A stretch of 64,000 nt of DNA from Planctomycetota bacterium. GTDB taxonomy: Bacteria; Planctomycetota; Planctomycetia; Pirellulales; Pirellulaceae. The notes under the pieces were generated by a model. The model made no database searches, was not told the DNA's origin, and was given only the letters and a program-made list of their open reading frames with translations. Position 1 is the stretch's first letter. The number at the start of each line of letters is the position of its first letter. Below, piece by piece: positions 26,195-37,017 of this stretch. The position numbers were made by a program, and so were the translations under genes. The stretch covers positions 1 to 64,000 of the forward strand of contig JAPLNI010000028.1 in NCBI GenBank assembly GCA_026692865.1. The letters are read 5' to 3'.

Positions 26195-26596
26195 ATGTCC
26201 GATTCAGCCACCGCTTTTGCGGAAGACATCAAGAGCCTTGGCGACAAGATCGTCGGTATGACGCTCAAGCAAGCCAAAGAGTTGAGTGATTACTTGAAGG
26301 AAGTTCACGGCATTGAAGCTGCTGCTGGTGGAGCCGTTATGGTTGCCGCTGCTGCTGGTCCTGCCGCTGCTGCTGTTGTTGAGCAAACCGAATTCGATGT
26401 TGTTTTGTCAAGCTTCGGCGACAAAAAGCTCGAAGTCGTCAAAGTTGTCAAGAACATCACTGGTGCATCCTTAATGGACGCCAAGAAGTTGGTCGAAAGC
26501 GCGCCAGCCAAGATCAAGGAAGGCGTTTCGAAAGAAGATGCCGAGAAGATCAAGGCTCAGCTTACCGAAGCTGGTGCAACTGTTGAAGTGAAGTAA
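26195..26596 (+). CDS. rplL: Large ribosomal subunit protein L7/L12
   Basis: The ATG at 26195 has GAAGG upstream and gives 133 residues; the TTG at 26180 is not favoured. An N-terminal dimerisation segment is followed by an Ala/Gly-rich hinge ([20 protein letters not shown]) and the factor-binding domain ([34 protein letters not shown]). It recruits elongation factors to the ribosome. Confidence 0.97.
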   Translation: MSDSATAFAEDIKSLGDKIVGMTLKQAKELSDYLKEVHGIEAAAGGAVMVAAAAGPAAAAVVEQTEFDVVLSSFGDKKLEVVKVVKNITGASLMDAKKLVESAPAKIKEGVSKEDAEKIKAQLTEAGATVEVK

Positions 26597-27121
26597 TTCA
26601 GTTCTACAGTGAAGGTTCGTCCCAGACAGTTCGAGCATCTCTCTCAGTTCAGGATAAGTAATCCTGCGAAAGGCACAATCTTGTGTCTTTCGCTAGGGGC
26701 GCGGTCGTGAGAGAAGCTCGGTTGGCTTAGCATTGCTGGTGTAAATTTGCTTTTACAGCAGCGCATATTTGCAAGCCCCTGCCGCCATTGGTGTGCCAAA
26801 GCATGAAGTTTTGGAAAAAAATGCGGGGATAATCAAAAATTTGGTTGTTTTACCTCTGTTTTCTGGTTTACGAGAATGCAGAGCTTACGCTACACTATCG
26901 ACGTGGATGTTGGCTTGGGTTTATCTCGGGTTTCTTATCGAGGCGCGCTAATGCGTGGAACGCTATCTGTGCGCGCTTATTCGACTGGGTTTGAATTTGG
27001 CACGATATTGTCGTTTTCTGATCGAAACTTTGAGTTGATTCTTTCCGATCTTCATGCTCGTGAGTTTGCGAGTTAGTTATATTTGGTCGCCGTTTAGCTT
27101 TGTCCGGAGTCTGCTAGCCTT
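26597..27121. other. rplL-rpoB spacer (525 bp)
   Basis: A long spacer holding the strong hairpin at 26666-26693 and no convincing gene. Weak promoter-like text (TTTACG, 18 bp, TACACT) near 26868-26897 might give extra rpoB transcription. Small frames at 26769 and 26876 lack ribosome binding sites and look random. Confidence 0.45.
26666..26693 (+). other. Strong 13-bp hairpin between rplL and rpoB
   Basis: GCGAAAGGCACAA pairs with TTGTGTCTTTCGC (one G-T pair) around a 2-base turn. No T-run follows (TAGGGGCG), so it is unlikely to be a full terminator. Its position matches the known attenuator and RNase III processing region between rplL and rpoB in enterobacteria, suggesting partial read-through control of RNA polymerase genes. 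Confidence 0.6.
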
Positions 27122-30100
27122 ATGGCAACATCTTCCAAGCGTCGTCTTCAGCCTACTGTTGTTCGTCAATTCGGTTCGGGCCGTCACGCTTTCCCGATTC
27201 CTAATTTGACTGTTCTCCAGACTGCCTCGTACGAGGCCTTTCTGCAAGAGGATATTCCGCACGATAAGCGCAAGAATCAAGGCTTAGAATCGGTTTTTCG
27301 TGAGATATTTCCAGTCGAAAGCTTCGACAAGACTGTCTCGTTAGAATACCTCCGATATGAGCTCGGAAAGCCTCGTTACACTCCAGAGGAATGCCGACAA
27401 TTGCGGCTGACCTATGGGAAGCCTTTGAAGGTTTGGTTGCGATTGAATCGCGAGCAGCCTCTCGAAGAAGAAGTCTACCTCGGTGATATTCCGATCATGC
27501 TCGGTGGTGGCGAATTCATCATCAACGGTGCAGAGCGAGTTGTTGTTAGTCAATTGCACCGTTCTCCGGGCGTTGACTTCGTTGAAGAGTCCGAGGGGAC
27601 TTCCGAACGTAAGATCCCCAGCTGCCGAGTTATTCCTGAACGTGGTAGTTGGATCGAAGTAAACGTCACAAAGAAAGACAGTCTCTCTGTTCGAATCGAT
27701 CAGAGCGGTAAGTTCTCCGTGATGACATTGCTTCGTGCGATGAGCCCGAAGTTCAGCACAAACGCAGACTTGCTCAAAGCGTTTTATGAAATTCGCGAAG
27801 AGAAACTCTCCGGTGGCGCAAGTGCTCCGAAGATTGAAATGAAAATCGCAGTGGATGACGTTGTCTATCCATCAAGCAGCGATCGATCGGGCGAAATCAT
27901 CCTCGAGGCTGGTCAGCGGATCTCCAAAGAGATGGCCGAACTGATTTGCACCTCGGGTGTGAAGATGATTGAAGTCATGGAGTATCCCAAGGTCCAGTAT
28001 GTGATCAACTCCCTGGGTGAAGATAACACCGCCAGTCACGAAGAAGCGTTGCTGAGAATCTATCAAAGACTTCGTCCTGGTAATCCACCGCAGCTTGAAA
28101 AAGCTCGAACACTTTTCCATGAAAAGTTCTTCGACGCGAATCGTTATCGTCTCGGTCGAGTCGGTCGATTCCGAATCAATCGCAAGCTTCAATTGGATGT
28201 GCCTGAAGATGAGATGACTCTTCGGCCCGATGACCTTGTAGCCTCGGTGAAGTACTTGATCGACTTGTTCGACTCCGAAGGCGGGTCTTACTATGACGAT
28301 ATCGACCACTTGGGAAATCGACGTTTGCGAACGATCGACGAGTTGGCTTGCGAAGAGCTCCGAAAGGGCTTTTTGAAGCTTCGTCGTACGGTTCAAGAAA
28401 GAATGAGCCAAAAGGAAGTTGAGGACATGACTCCTCGTTCTTTGGTTAATCCAAAGAGCATCAGTGCGGCGATCGAGTACTTCTTCGGTCGAGGTGAACT
28501 ATCGCAAGTGGTTGACCAGACAAATCCGCTTTCGCAATTGACTCACGAACGACGTTTGTCTGCGTTGGGACCTGGCGGTTTGAATCGTAAACGAGCGGGC
28601 TTTGAAGTCCGTGACGTTCACATTTCACACTACGGACGAATCTGTCCGATTGAAACGCCGGAAGGTACCAACATTGGTTTGATCAGCTCGTTGTCGATCT
28701 ACGCCGGTGTCGATCCTTATGGATTCTTGGTTACACCGTATCGTAAGGTCGCCGATGGGAAGGTAACTGAAGAAGTCGTATGGCTTCGTGCTGATGAAGA
28801 AGCGGATGCGTACATCGGGCCTGCGGATTTGGCCGTCAAGGATTCGGCATTGGTTCCAGGACCAGGGCTGATTGCTCGTCACCGAAGCGACTTCGAAATC
28901 GTTCCGCCATCGCAAGTTCAGTACATGGACATTGCGCCAAGCCAAATGATCGGTGTTTCGGCGGGATTGATTCCGTTTCTCGAGCATGACGATGCGAACC
29001 GTGCGTTGATGGGTTCCAACATGCAGCGTCAAGCTGTTCCTTTGTTGATTCCTGAGCCACCGATTGTGGGTACGGGACTTGAAAAGGAAGTTGCCTACAA
29101 CAGCTCCATGATTATTCGAGCTAAGCGTGCCGGCAAGGTTACCTATGTCGATTGCACTCGCATCGAAGTCGGTACCGATGTCTATCCGCTGAAGAAATAT
29201 CAGGGTTTGAATGAGCGAACTTGCTTGAACCAAAAGCCAATCATCAGCCTTGGAGACAAGGTCGAAAAAGGACAAGTCATTGCTGACGGTGCGTCGACTT
29301 ATTTGGGCGAGTTGGCACTCGGACGAAACGTACTTGTTGGGTTCATGTCTTTCGATGGTTACAACTACGAAGATGCAATCATCATCAGCGAAGAGCTCGT
29401 TAAGCAAGACGTTTACACTTCGATCCACATTGAAGAGTTCGACGTAGAAATTCGCGAAACGAAACTGGGTCGCGAAGAGTTTACTCGCGATATTCCAAAC
29501 GTCAGCGAAAAGGCACTTCGCAACCTGGATGAAACCGGTGTTGTCCGAGTCGGAACCTACGTTCGTCCCGGAGATATCTTGGTTGGTAAGGTTTCGCCAA
29601 AGAGCAAGACCGAGCTAACACCGGAAGAAAAACTTCTTCACGCGATCTTTGGTCGTGCTGGTGAAGACGTCAAGAACGATTCGCTTGAGGTCAGTTCTGG
29701 AGTTGAAGGGATCGTTATCGATACCCAGAAGTTCTCGCGACGTATGAGTCTTTCTGAAGATGATCGGAAGGAATACGAAAAAGAACTCAAGAAAATCGAG
29801 ACCGAAGGAAACCGAGACATTGCGATCGCTTTCTCGACATTGGCTGACGAGCTTGAAAAAGCAATCGGCGGTAAGTTTGTCGACGAAGATGGAACGCCAC
29901 TCACCGGCGGTCAAGATCCTAAATTCTTGGCTGAAAAGGCACTCACATTCAATCTTTCACGTTTGTTGAATCGATTGGACGAAAGCCTCCACGCTGAAGT
30001 GAAGAAGGTATACAAGAGTCACTGGCCTGCGGTTGAGTCTTCACTCGATACTCGAGATCGCAACGTTAACAGCATGAAGCGCGGCGAAGAACTCCGACCT

Positions 30101-30841
30101 GGCGTTCTTCAAATGTGCAAGATTTACATCGCAACCAAGCGAGTAATCAGCGTCGGTGACAAGATGGCGGGTCGTCACGGTAACAAGGGGGTTATCTCCA
30201 AGGTTCTGCCGGTGGAAGACATGCCATTCCTTCCAGATGGAACTCCAATTCAGATCATGCTCAATCCGCTGGGGGTTCCTAGCCGGATGAACGTTGGTCA
30301 GATTTTGGAAACTCACCTCGGATGGGCTGGTGCCAAGTCGGGCTTCCAAGCGATCACTCCAGTGTTCGATGGTGCAACCGAAGGGGACATCAACGAAGCA
30401 CTTGATAAGGCTGGTCTACCCAAGCACGGCAAGATCCGATTGTTCGATGGCCGTACTGGTGAAGCGATGGAACAAGAAACAACCGTTGGTTACATCTACA
30501 TGCTCAAGTTGCACCACTTGGTCGATGACAAGGTACACGCTCGAAGCACCGGACCTTACTCGTTGATCACGCAGCAACCGCTGGGTGGTAAGGCGAGATT
30601 CGGTGGACAGCGATTTGGAGAAATGGAAGTATGGGCACTCGAAGCATACGGTGCGGCTTACATTCTTCAAGAGTTGTTAACGGTCAAGAGTGATGACGTC
30701 GAAGGTCGAACCAAAATCTACGAATCGATGGTAAAGGGCGAAAACACGTTGGAGGCGGGAACTCCTGCGAGCTTCGACGTGTTAACCAACGAAATTCGTG
30801 GGTTGGGACTCAATATGCGTCTCGAAAAGCGGACCTTATAG
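27122..30841 (+). CDS. rpoB: RNA polymerase subunit beta
   Basis: 1239 residues, complete from [20 protein letters not shown] to a C-terminal [20 protein letters not shown]. The rifampicin region reads [37 protein letters not shown] follows, and the active-site region [14 protein letters not shown] is intact. Relative to E. coli, positions 514, 515 and 518 of the rifampicin region are V, V and T where E. coli has F, M and N. A short lineage-typical size, without the E. coli insertions. It is transcribed with rpoC, 218 bp downstream. Confidence 0.98.
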   Translation: MATSSKRRLQPTVVRQFGSGRHAFPIPNLTVLQTASYEAFLQEDIPHDKRKNQGLESVFREIFPVESFDKTVSLEYLRYELGKPRYTPEECRQLRLTYGKPLKVWLRLNREQPLEEEVYLGDIPIMLGGGEFIINGAERVVVSQLHRSPGVDFVEESEGTSERKIPSCRVIPERGSWIEVNVTKKDSLSVRIDQSGKFSVMTLLRAMSPKFSTNADLLKAFYEIREEKLSGGASAPKIEMKIAVDDVVYPSSSDRSGEIILEAGQRISKEMAELICTSGVKMIEVMEYPKVQYVINSLGEDNTASHEEALLRIYQRLRPGNPPQLEKARTLFHEKFFDANRYRLGRVGRFRINRKLQLDVPEDEMTLRPDDLVASVKYLIDLFDSEGGSYYDDIDHLGNRRLRTIDELACEELRKGFLKLRRTVQERMSQKEVEDMTPRSLVNPKSISAAIEYFFGRGELSQVVDQTNPLSQLTHERRLSALGPGGLNRKRAGFEVRDVHISHYGRICPIETPEGTNIGLISSLSIYAGVDPYGFLVTPYRKVADGKVTEEVVWLRADEEADAYIGPADLAVKDSALVPGPGLIARHRSDFEIVPPSQVQYMDIAPSQMIGVSAGLIPFLEHDDANRALMGSNMQRQAVPLLIPEPPIVGTGLEKEVAYNSSMIIRAKRAGKVTYVDCTRIEVGTDVYPLKKYQGLNERTCLNQKPIISLGDKVEKGQVIADGASTYLGELALGRNVLVGFMSFDGYNYEDAIIISEELVKQDVYTSIHIEEFDVEIRETKLGREEFTRDIPNVSEKALRNLDETGVVRVGTYVRPGDILVGKVSPKSKTELTPEEKLLHAIFGRAGEDVKNDSLEVSSGVEGIVIDTQKFSRRMSLSEDDRKEYEKELKKIETEGNRDIAIAFSTLADELEKAIGGKFVDEDGTPLTGGQDPKFLAEKALTFNLSRLLNRLDESLHAEVKKVYKSHWPAVESSLDTRDRNVNSMKRGEELRPGVLQMCKIYIATKRVISVGDKMAGRHGNKGVISKVLPVEDMPFLPDGTPIQIMLNPLGVPSRMNVGQILETHLGWAGAKSGFQAITPVFDGATEGDINEALDKAGLPKHGKIRLFDGRTGEAMEQETTVGYIYMLKLHHLVDDKVHARSTGPYSLITQQPLGGKARFGGQRFGEMEVWALEAYGAAYILQELLTVKSDDVEGRTKIYESMVKGENTLEAGTPASFDVLTNEIRGLGLNMRLEKRTL

Positions 30842-30868
30842 CACGTCGTTTACGACTCGATTCAAGAG

Positions 30869-30929
30869 GTGCCTATCGACTTTTGCTCGATAGCACTGAT
30901 CACAGCCGATTAAGTCCCCATCAGACTTA
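30869..30929 (+). other. Stem-loops in the rpoB-rpoC spacer
   Basis: GTGCCTATCGA pairs with TCGATAGCAC (one bulged C, 7-base loop), and TAAGTC (30911-30916) pairs with GACTTA (30924-30929). They sit in the 218-bp gap between rpoB and rpoC, which is normally much shorter in bacteria. No T-run follows. Confidence 0.45.
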
Positions 30930-31059
30930 GTCCTTTGAAGGGTTGAAAAATCCTTACCAAGCGACCTGAGACGCCGACTGACTGATTCGACGTTCAATTC
31001 GCGAAACACTTTACTCATACTTTACAGCAACCAGTCCTTCTTCCAGGAGACCACGGTTC

Positions 31060-34000
31060 ATGGCCAACGCCGAAACTACATACGATCGCGTAAACGACTA
31101 TACCTCTGTAAAAATTTCGTTGGCTCGGCCACAGGACATCCGTTCCTGGTCGTTCGGCGAAGTGAAGAAGCCAGAGACCATCAACTACCGAACCTATCGT
31201 CCTGAAAAAGATGGTCTGTTTTGCGAACGGATCTTTGGCCCAGAGAAGGATTGGGAATGCGCGTGCGGTAAGTATCGCGGTATGAAATACAAGGGCATGA
31301 TCTGCGATCGTTGCGGCGTGAAAGTGACTCACTCTCGCGTTCGTCGTAAGCGAATGGGACATATCGAGCTAGCCGCTCCGGTTGTTCACATTTGGTTCTT
31401 CAAGGCGATGCCGAGCCGGTTGGGCAACCTTCTGGAAATGAAGACAACGAGCCTCGAGAAGGTGATCTACTTCCAAGATTACGTCGTGACCAACGCTGGT
31501 TCAACACCGCTTCAAGTGCAACAACTGCTTACTGAAGAAGAGTTTCGCGAAGCACGAACCCAATACGGCGAAGGAACCTTCGAAGCCGAAATGGGTGCTG
31601 AAGCGGTTCGTAAGCTCCTTACAAACCTTGATTTGGTTGGTCTGTCAGAGTCGCTTCGTATTGAAATGGCAGAGACTGGCAGCAAGCAACGTAAGAAGGA
31701 TTTGATCAACCGTTTGAAGTTGGTCGAATCGATTCGTGATAGCGAAAACCGTCCCGAGTGGATGGTCCTAGATGTGATCCCTGTGATTCCACCAGACCTT
31801 CGACCGCTCGTGTTACTGGACAGTGGAAACTTTGCGACTTCGGACTTGAACGACTTGTATCGTCGGATCATTAACCGAAACAATCGCCTCCGCAAGCTTG
31901 TCGACTTGAATGCTCCAGAAGTCATCATACGCAACGAAAAGCGAATGCTTCAACAGTCCGTCGATGCGTTGTTCGATAACAATCGCTGCAAGCGACCCGT
32001 TCTCGGTAGCAGCAATCGCCCACTGAAGTCTTTGACCGATATGATCAAGGGCAAGCAAGGTCGATTCCGGGAAAACCTACTTGGAAAACGAGTCGATTAC
32101 TCGGCGCGAAGCGTGATCGTCGTTGGACCTCGGCTTCGGTTGCACCAGTGCGGTCTTCCAAAGAAGATTGCGCTTGAGCTATACCAACCCTTTATCATTC
32201 GTATGCTGAAGGAACTTGGTCACGCCGATACGATCAAGTCTGCGAAGAAGATGCTTGAACGTAAGGATGAAGAAGTTTGGGATATCCTCGAACAAGTTAT
32301 TAAGAACCACCCAGTTCTTTTGAACCGAGCTCCAACGCTTCACCGAATGGGTATTCAGGCATTCGAACCAATCCTTGTAGAAGGAAACGCGATTCACTTG
32401 CACCCACTGGTTTGCAAGGGATTCAACGCTGACTTCGACGGCGATCAGATGGCTGTGCACCTGCCGCTATCGATCGAAGCTCAAGTCGAAGCTCACACGT
32501 TGATGATGTCAACGCACAACATATTCGCACCGAGCAACGGCAAGCCGATTATGTCCCCATCCCAAGACACGGTGATGGGTTGCTATTACATCACCATCGA
32601 AAAGCCAGATTGCAAAGGAGAAGGCATGATTTTCTCCAGCACAATGGAAGCAGATTTTGCCTTCGCCCAGAAGATCATCGATCTTCATGCAAAGATCAAA
32701 GTCCGGCTTGCAAAGGGTCGCAAACTAAAGACCGATGCGAACGATGCGAAGGAAGGTGCCGTGATCAATACGACCTACGGACGTATCTTGTTCAACGCCA
32801 TTCTTCCGACCGGCATGGACTTCTATAACATGACCCTCAAGAGCGGTGACTTGGCGATGGTCATCAGCGATTGCTACTCGAAGCTTGGGCGTCGTGCAAC
32901 GATCAACTTGCTCGATGATATGAACCAACTCGGTTTCCGTGAGTCGACTCGTAGCGGTCTCTCCTTCGGTGCTGACGACTTGGTTACACCTGATTCCAAG
33001 GGTAAGCACATTGCCGAAGCCGACAAGAAGGTGATGAACTATCAGAAAAACTACAACAAGGGTTTGATCACTGCTCAAGAGCGTTACAACCAAGTAATCG
33101 ATACTTGGACGAACACTCGGGAATTGATTACTAAGGACATGTTATCGGCGATGGAAGTCGACGATCACCGTGGCCCTTGGTATGTGAACCCGGTCTTCTT
33201 GATGGCGTCCTCAGGTGCTCGAGGGGGTATCGCTCAGATTAGTCAGTTGGCAGGTATGCGAGGTCTGATGGCCAAGCCGACCGGTGAAATTATCGACACG
33301 CCTATTAAAGCAAACTTCCGCGAAGGACTATCGGTACTTGAGTATTTCAGCTCGACGCACGGTGCTCGTAAGGGTCTTGCCGATACAGCGTTGAAGACGG
33401 CTGACTCGGGTTACTTGACTCGTAAACTGGCTGACGTTGCTCAAAACGTGGTAATCACTTTGCACGATTGCGGTACAACCCAAAGCGTGACCAAGGGGAT
33501 TGTTTTCCGTGGTGAGAAGGTCGAAGTTCGCTTGGCCGATGCGATCATTGGACGTGTGAGCCGACAAAACATCGTCAACTTGATGACCGAAGAGTCGGTT
33601 GTTAAAGAGAACGAAATGATCACGCGAGATATTGCTCGCAAGATTGAAGAAATGGGCTTGGAGAAGATTCAAGTCAGATCGCCGATGACTTGCGATGCAC
33701 CGCTTGGCGTTTGCCGTATGTGCTATGGCATGGACATGAGCACGGGAGCTCTCGTCGAAGAAGGTATGGCGGTTGGTATTATCGCTGCACAAAGCATCGG
33801 TGAGCCTGGTACTCAGCTAACCATGCGTACGTTCCATATCGGTGGTGTTGCTAACACTGGCGTTGAAGAGTCCGATATCAAGGCCAAGAAGGCTGGTATT
33901 GTGAGCTTGGTCCGTATGCGATTTGTTACCAACGATGCAGGCGAAAATATCGTTCTCACGAGGAATAGCCAGATCGCAATTCTGGATCCAAAGGGTCGAG

Positions 34001-35382
34001 AGCTAGAACAATATGACGTCCCAACTGGAGCCAAGCTGAGCGTTAAAGAAGGTGGTGAAGTCGCAAAGGGACAAGTCATCTGCGAATGGAACCCTCACAA
34101 GATTCCCATCCTTGCAGAAGTGAGCGGTAAGGTTCGCTATGACGACGTCATCGAAGGCGAAACGATGCGTTTGGAGAAAGATCCGAGCGGTAACATTCGT
34201 CGAGTCATCGTGGATCACCGTGGTAATCTGCATCCGCAAATTGTGGTTGAAGACAAAGATGGTAAGCCGCTTGATGTTTACTTCTTGCCAGAGAAGGCGG
34301 TCGTTACGATTCCTGAAGGCAAGATGATCACCGCGGGTACTGAATTGGCTGAAATGCCACGTGAAGCATCCGGTGTTGCTGACATCACGGGTGGTCTTCC
34401 GCGAATCACCGAAATCTTCGAAGCTCGCAAGCCTAAGGAGCCAGCCGTCATGGCTGAGCTGGACGGCGTGGTCGAAATCTCGCGAGATAAGAAGCGTGGT
34501 AAGCGATCGATTATCGTTCGCAGCGACAGCGGTAACGAAGTCGAACACTTGGTGCCGCCAGGCAAGCGATTCATGGTTCACACCGGTGATATCGTCAAGG
34601 CTGGTCAAGCATTGATTCAAGGTCCGCTCGTACCACACGATATCTTGCGAGTCAGTGGCGAAGTCGCCGTACAGGATTACCTGCTTCACGAAGTGCAGCA
34701 AGTTTATCGTTCGCAACGTGTGGAAATCAACGACAAGCACGTCGAAGTGATCGTCGCAAGAATGCTTCGTAAGGTTCGTGTTGATACCTCGGGCGACACC
34801 AGTCTCCTTTCCGGTATCGTCATCGACCGATTCGAGTTTAAGCGAGTCAATGATGAGCTTGCCAAGTCGCTCAAGATCACCGATCCAGGTGATAGCGGAT
34901 TCTCGTTGGGAGCTATCATTCCGAAGGAAGTTGTCGAAACGACCAACGCACAAATCGAAGCTCTCGGCGGTAAGCCTGCCAAGGGTAAGAAGCCAAAGCC
35001 CGCTTCGGCTAGCGTTCAGTTGCTCGGTATCACCAAGGCATCGGTTCAAAGCAATAGCTTTATCTCGGCAGCCAGCTTCCAAGAAACCACCAAGGTTCTT
35101 ACCGAAGCTGCACTCGCAGGCAAGATCGACCGCTTGGTTGGTCTGAAAGAAAACGTGATTCTCGGTCACTTAATTCCCGCTGGTACCGGTTTCCGAACAT
35201 TCCAAGATTCTGAAGTAAGCTATCGCCGCGAGGCCTTGGAAGATCTTCTCAATCGAGGAACCTCTAGCGATGAGACTAGCTACCCACTGCTCGCCGCTGC
35301 TCCGCCAGCAGTAGCTGAATCTGCAAGTTTCGAGGAAGCACCAGTACCGATGAGCGATGCTGTGGTTCCATCGGACGAGTAA
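31060..35382 (+). CDS. rpoC: RNA polymerase subunit beta-prime
   Basis: 1440 residues. The N-terminal zinc-binding cysteines are present ([20 protein letters not shown]). The catalytic magnesium loop [12 protein letters not shown] is intact, as is the second zinc site ([15 protein letters not shown]) and the bridge/trigger helix region ([18 protein letters not shown]). A C-terminal extension of about 40 residues ends in an Ala/Pro/Glu-rich tail. The ATG is preceded by CAGGAGACC. Confidence 0.98.
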   Translation: MANAETTYDRVNDYTSVKISLARPQDIRSWSFGEVKKPETINYRTYRPEKDGLFCERIFGPEKDWECACGKYRGMKYKGMICDRCGVKVTHSRVRRKRMGHIELAAPVVHIWFFKAMPSRLGNLLEMKTTSLEKVIYFQDYVVTNAGSTPLQVQQLLTEEEFREARTQYGEGTFEAEMGAEAVRKLLTNLDLVGLSESLRIEMAETGSKQRKKDLINRLKLVESIRDSENRPEWMVLDVIPVIPPDLRPLVLLDSGNFATSDLNDLYRRIINRNNRLRKLVDLNAPEVIIRNEKRMLQQSVDALFDNNRCKRPVLGSSNRPLKSLTDMIKGKQGRFRENLLGKRVDYSARSVIVVGPRLRLHQCGLPKKIALELYQPFIIRMLKELGHADTIKSAKKMLERKDEEVWDILEQVIKNHPVLLNRAPTLHRMGIQAFEPILVEGNAIHLHPLVCKGFNADFDGDQMAVHLPLSIEAQVEAHTLMMSTHNIFAPSNGKPIMSPSQDTVMGCYYITIEKPDCKGEGMIFSSTMEADFAFAQKIIDLHAKIKVRLAKGRKLKTDANDAKEGAVINTTYGRILFNAILPTGMDFYNMTLKSGDLAMVISDCYSKLGRRATINLLDDMNQLGFRESTRSGLSFGADDLVTPDSKGKHIAEADKKVMNYQKNYNKGLITAQERYNQVIDTWTNTRELITKDMLSAMEVDDHRGPWYVNPVFLMASSGARGGIAQISQLAGMRGLMAKPTGEIIDTPIKANFREGLSVLEYFSSTHGARKGLADTALKTADSGYLTRKLADVAQNVVITLHDCGTTQSVTKGIVFRGEKVEVRLADAIIGRVSRQNIVNLMTEESVVKENEMITRDIARKIEEMGLEKIQVRSPMTCDAPLGVCRMCYGMDMSTGALVEEGMAVGIIAAQSIGEPGTQLTMRTFHIGGVANTGVEESDIKAKKAGIVSLVRMRFVTNDAGENIVLTRNSQIAILDPKGRELEQYDVPTGAKLSVKEGGEVAKGQVICEWNPHKIPILAEVSGKVRYDDVIEGETMRLEKDPSGNIRRVIVDHRGNLHPQIVVEDKDGKPLDVYFLPEKAVVTIPEGKMITAGTELAEMPREASGVADITGGLPRITEIFEARKPKEPAVMAELDGVVEISRDKKRGKRSIIVRSDSGNEVEHLVPPGKRFMVHTGDIVKAGQALIQGPLVPHDILRVSGEVAVQDYLLHEVQQVYRSQRVEINDKHVEVIVARMLRKVRVDTSGDTSLLSGIVIDRFEFKRVNDELAKSLKITDPGDSGFSLGAIIPKEVVETTNAQIEALGGKPAKGKKPKPASASVQLLGITKASVQSNSFISAASFQETTKVLTEAALAGKIDRLVGLKENVILGHLIPAGTGFRTFQDSEVSYRREALEDLLNRGTSSDETSYPLLAAAPPAVAESASFEEAPVPMSDAVVPSDE

Positions 35383-35413
35383 TCTCAAAGGATTACTTTA
35401 TTCATAACGTAAA

Positions 35414-35452
35414 CAGGGCGTGTTTCGAATGAGACACGCCCTGCTTTTATTT
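35414..35452 (+). terminator. Terminator of the rpoBC operon
   Basis: CAGGGCGTGTTTC pairs with GAGACACGCCCTG around a GAAT tetraloop (13 pairs, one G-T), followed by CTTTTATTTC. It lies 32 bp after the rpoC stop. A canonical intrinsic terminator. Confidence 0.9.
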
Positions 35453-35604
35453 CTGCCTTCTCAACCAAGAAGGTTTCTGAGTACGATAGCGGGTAAAATG
35501 GCTCACGTAGTTTACACTCTGTTGGCGTCTGGGGCGACCTTGGAACTCGTGGTCTTCACGACGATTAATTCAATGGATTGGTTCTTGTCGATTGTTTTTA
35601 GTTG

Positions 35605-37017
35605 ATGTTTCAATCACTTCGAAATCAGTTTGTTGTGCCGTTGAGTTTTACGATTTTCGTTGCAGTGGGTTTTGTAACGGTCGTAGCGTATTACTTTTCT
35701 TATCGGTCGGCAAGGCAGACCACTGAGCAGCGGTTGGCAGCGGTGGCCTCAGTTGCGGTCGCGGCGAGTTACCCTTTGACCGAGAGTGTTCTTGAGCAGA
35801 TGCGGGGACTTTCGTCGATGGAGATTGCCATCGTCCAGAAAGCCGATGGAGTCATCCTTTATAAAACAAATGGGATCAAAGCGTCCGAGTTTATCTCGGA
35901 TCAACTTTCTCCCGTCACGCCGTCCGAGGATTTGCTATTCGTTCATGATTTTTTCTGGATCAATCAACGATGGGACGTGTTGATTCGTCCGATCGGGATG
36001 ATTGAACAATCGCAACCACGGAGAATTGTAGTTTTGTCAAAGCATGAAAACCAGGAGTCGTTGGTTTCTCAGTCGCTCTATCTTCCGATCGCAACAGGTA
36101 GTGTTGCTGCGATCGCGGTGGGTGCGATTGCGACTGTCTTTGCAACACGGATCAGTGGTCGCATTCGAAAGCTGAGCGACCACGTGAGCCGGATCGATCT
36201 TGGAAAATCGCAACCGCTTGTCATGCAGGGCCCACAAGATGAAATCGCATTCCTGACCGACAATGTCAATCGTATGACCAGTCAACTCAAGGCTTCGCAG
36301 CAAACCCTTGCCTCCAATCAACGATCGCAACTGATCAATCAGTTCGCCAGTGGAATGGCACATCAGTTGCGTAACACTCTCACCGGTGCTCGACTGGCAA
36401 TTCAAACCCATCAACAAGAAAACGAAAGTGACAAATCCGAGGATCTGGAATTGGCTGTGGAGCAGTTGCGTTTGGCTGAGCAGTCGATCCGGAGTCTACT
36501 CCAAGTGCGAAGTGGCTTGGCGCATGCAGCAAGTGCTCCGCAAACGGTGGAATCGATTACCAACCAACTTCTCCGCCTTGTCCAACTGAAAGCCATGCAT
36601 CGAGCCCACGAAATTCAGTCCGAAATACAGGAGAGTGTGAAGTCGATGATGCTGGACGACGGTCAGTCCGTACTCGGTGCAACCTTGAATCTCGCTCTAA
36701 ATGGCTTGGAAGCAATGGTGGAGCCAGGTTGTTTGAGTATCGATGTGACTCTTACGAAGTCGCCCGAACAACAACCTTTTTGCCAGTTTGTGATCTCGGA
36801 TACGGGAGCTGGTCCGTCGGCAGAAATCGAATCGACGATGATGGAATCATTCAGCACGACCAAGCAGGAAGGAATCGGGATTGGGCTTCCGATGGCTTTA
36901 AGTATTGCCAATCGATATGGTGGTAGTCTAACCTGGAAACGCGAGGCACACCGGACTTGCTTCTTCTTTGCGGTCCCCGTCCTGCAATTTGCAACCCGCG
37001 ATGAGCCGACCTTATGA
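35605..37017 (+). CDS. Membrane sensor histidine kinase
   Basis: The frame starts at TTG 35602; the ATG at 35605 is the natural start (470 residues). A first membrane helix (FVVPLSFTIFVAVGFVTVV) and a second (GSVAAIAVGAIATVFATRI) bracket an extracytoplasmic domain of about 125 residues with no recognised ligand motif. A HAMP-like stretch follows, then the phospho-accepting histidine H253 in FASGMAHQLRNTLTG, N-box LNLALNGLEAM, and G-boxes SDTGAGPS and GIGIGLPM. The sequence around His (HQLRN) is like NtrB-type kinases. Its stop overlaps the start of the next gene by four bases, so it almost certainly signals to that regulator. Confidence 0.92.
   Translation: MFQSLRNQFVVPLSFTIFVAVGFVTVVAYYFSYRSARQTTEQRLAAVASVAVAASYPLTESVLEQMRGLSSMEIAIVQKADGVILYKTNGIKASEFISDQLSPVTPSEDLLFVHDFFWINQRWDVLIRPIGMIEQSQPRRIVVLSKHENQESLVSQSLYLPIATGSVAAIAVGAIATVFATRISGRIRKLSDHVSRIDLGKSQPLVMQGPQDEIAFLTDNVNRMTSQLKASQQTLASNQRSQLINQFASGMAHQLRNTLTGARLAIQTHQQENESDKSEDLELAVEQLRLAEQSIRSLLQVRSGLAHAASAPQTVESITNQLLRLVQLKAMHRAHEIQSEIQESVKSMMLDDGQSVLGATLNLALNGLEAMVEPGCLSIDVTLTKSPEQQPFCQFVISDTGAGPSAEIESTMMESFSTTKQEGIGIGLPMALSIANRYGGSLTWKREAHRTCFFFAVPVLQFATRDEPTL

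Noticed and set aside
26769-27076. Small frames in the rplL-rpoB spacer (possible rpmG-like or leader peptide)
   Set aside because: No zinc or ribosomal-protein motif and no ribosome binding site was found; L33 is also absent between tRNA-Trp and secE.
34003-35169. 388-codon minus-strand frame in rpoC
   Set aside because: It is a codon-bias shadow of rpoC with no recognisable domain.
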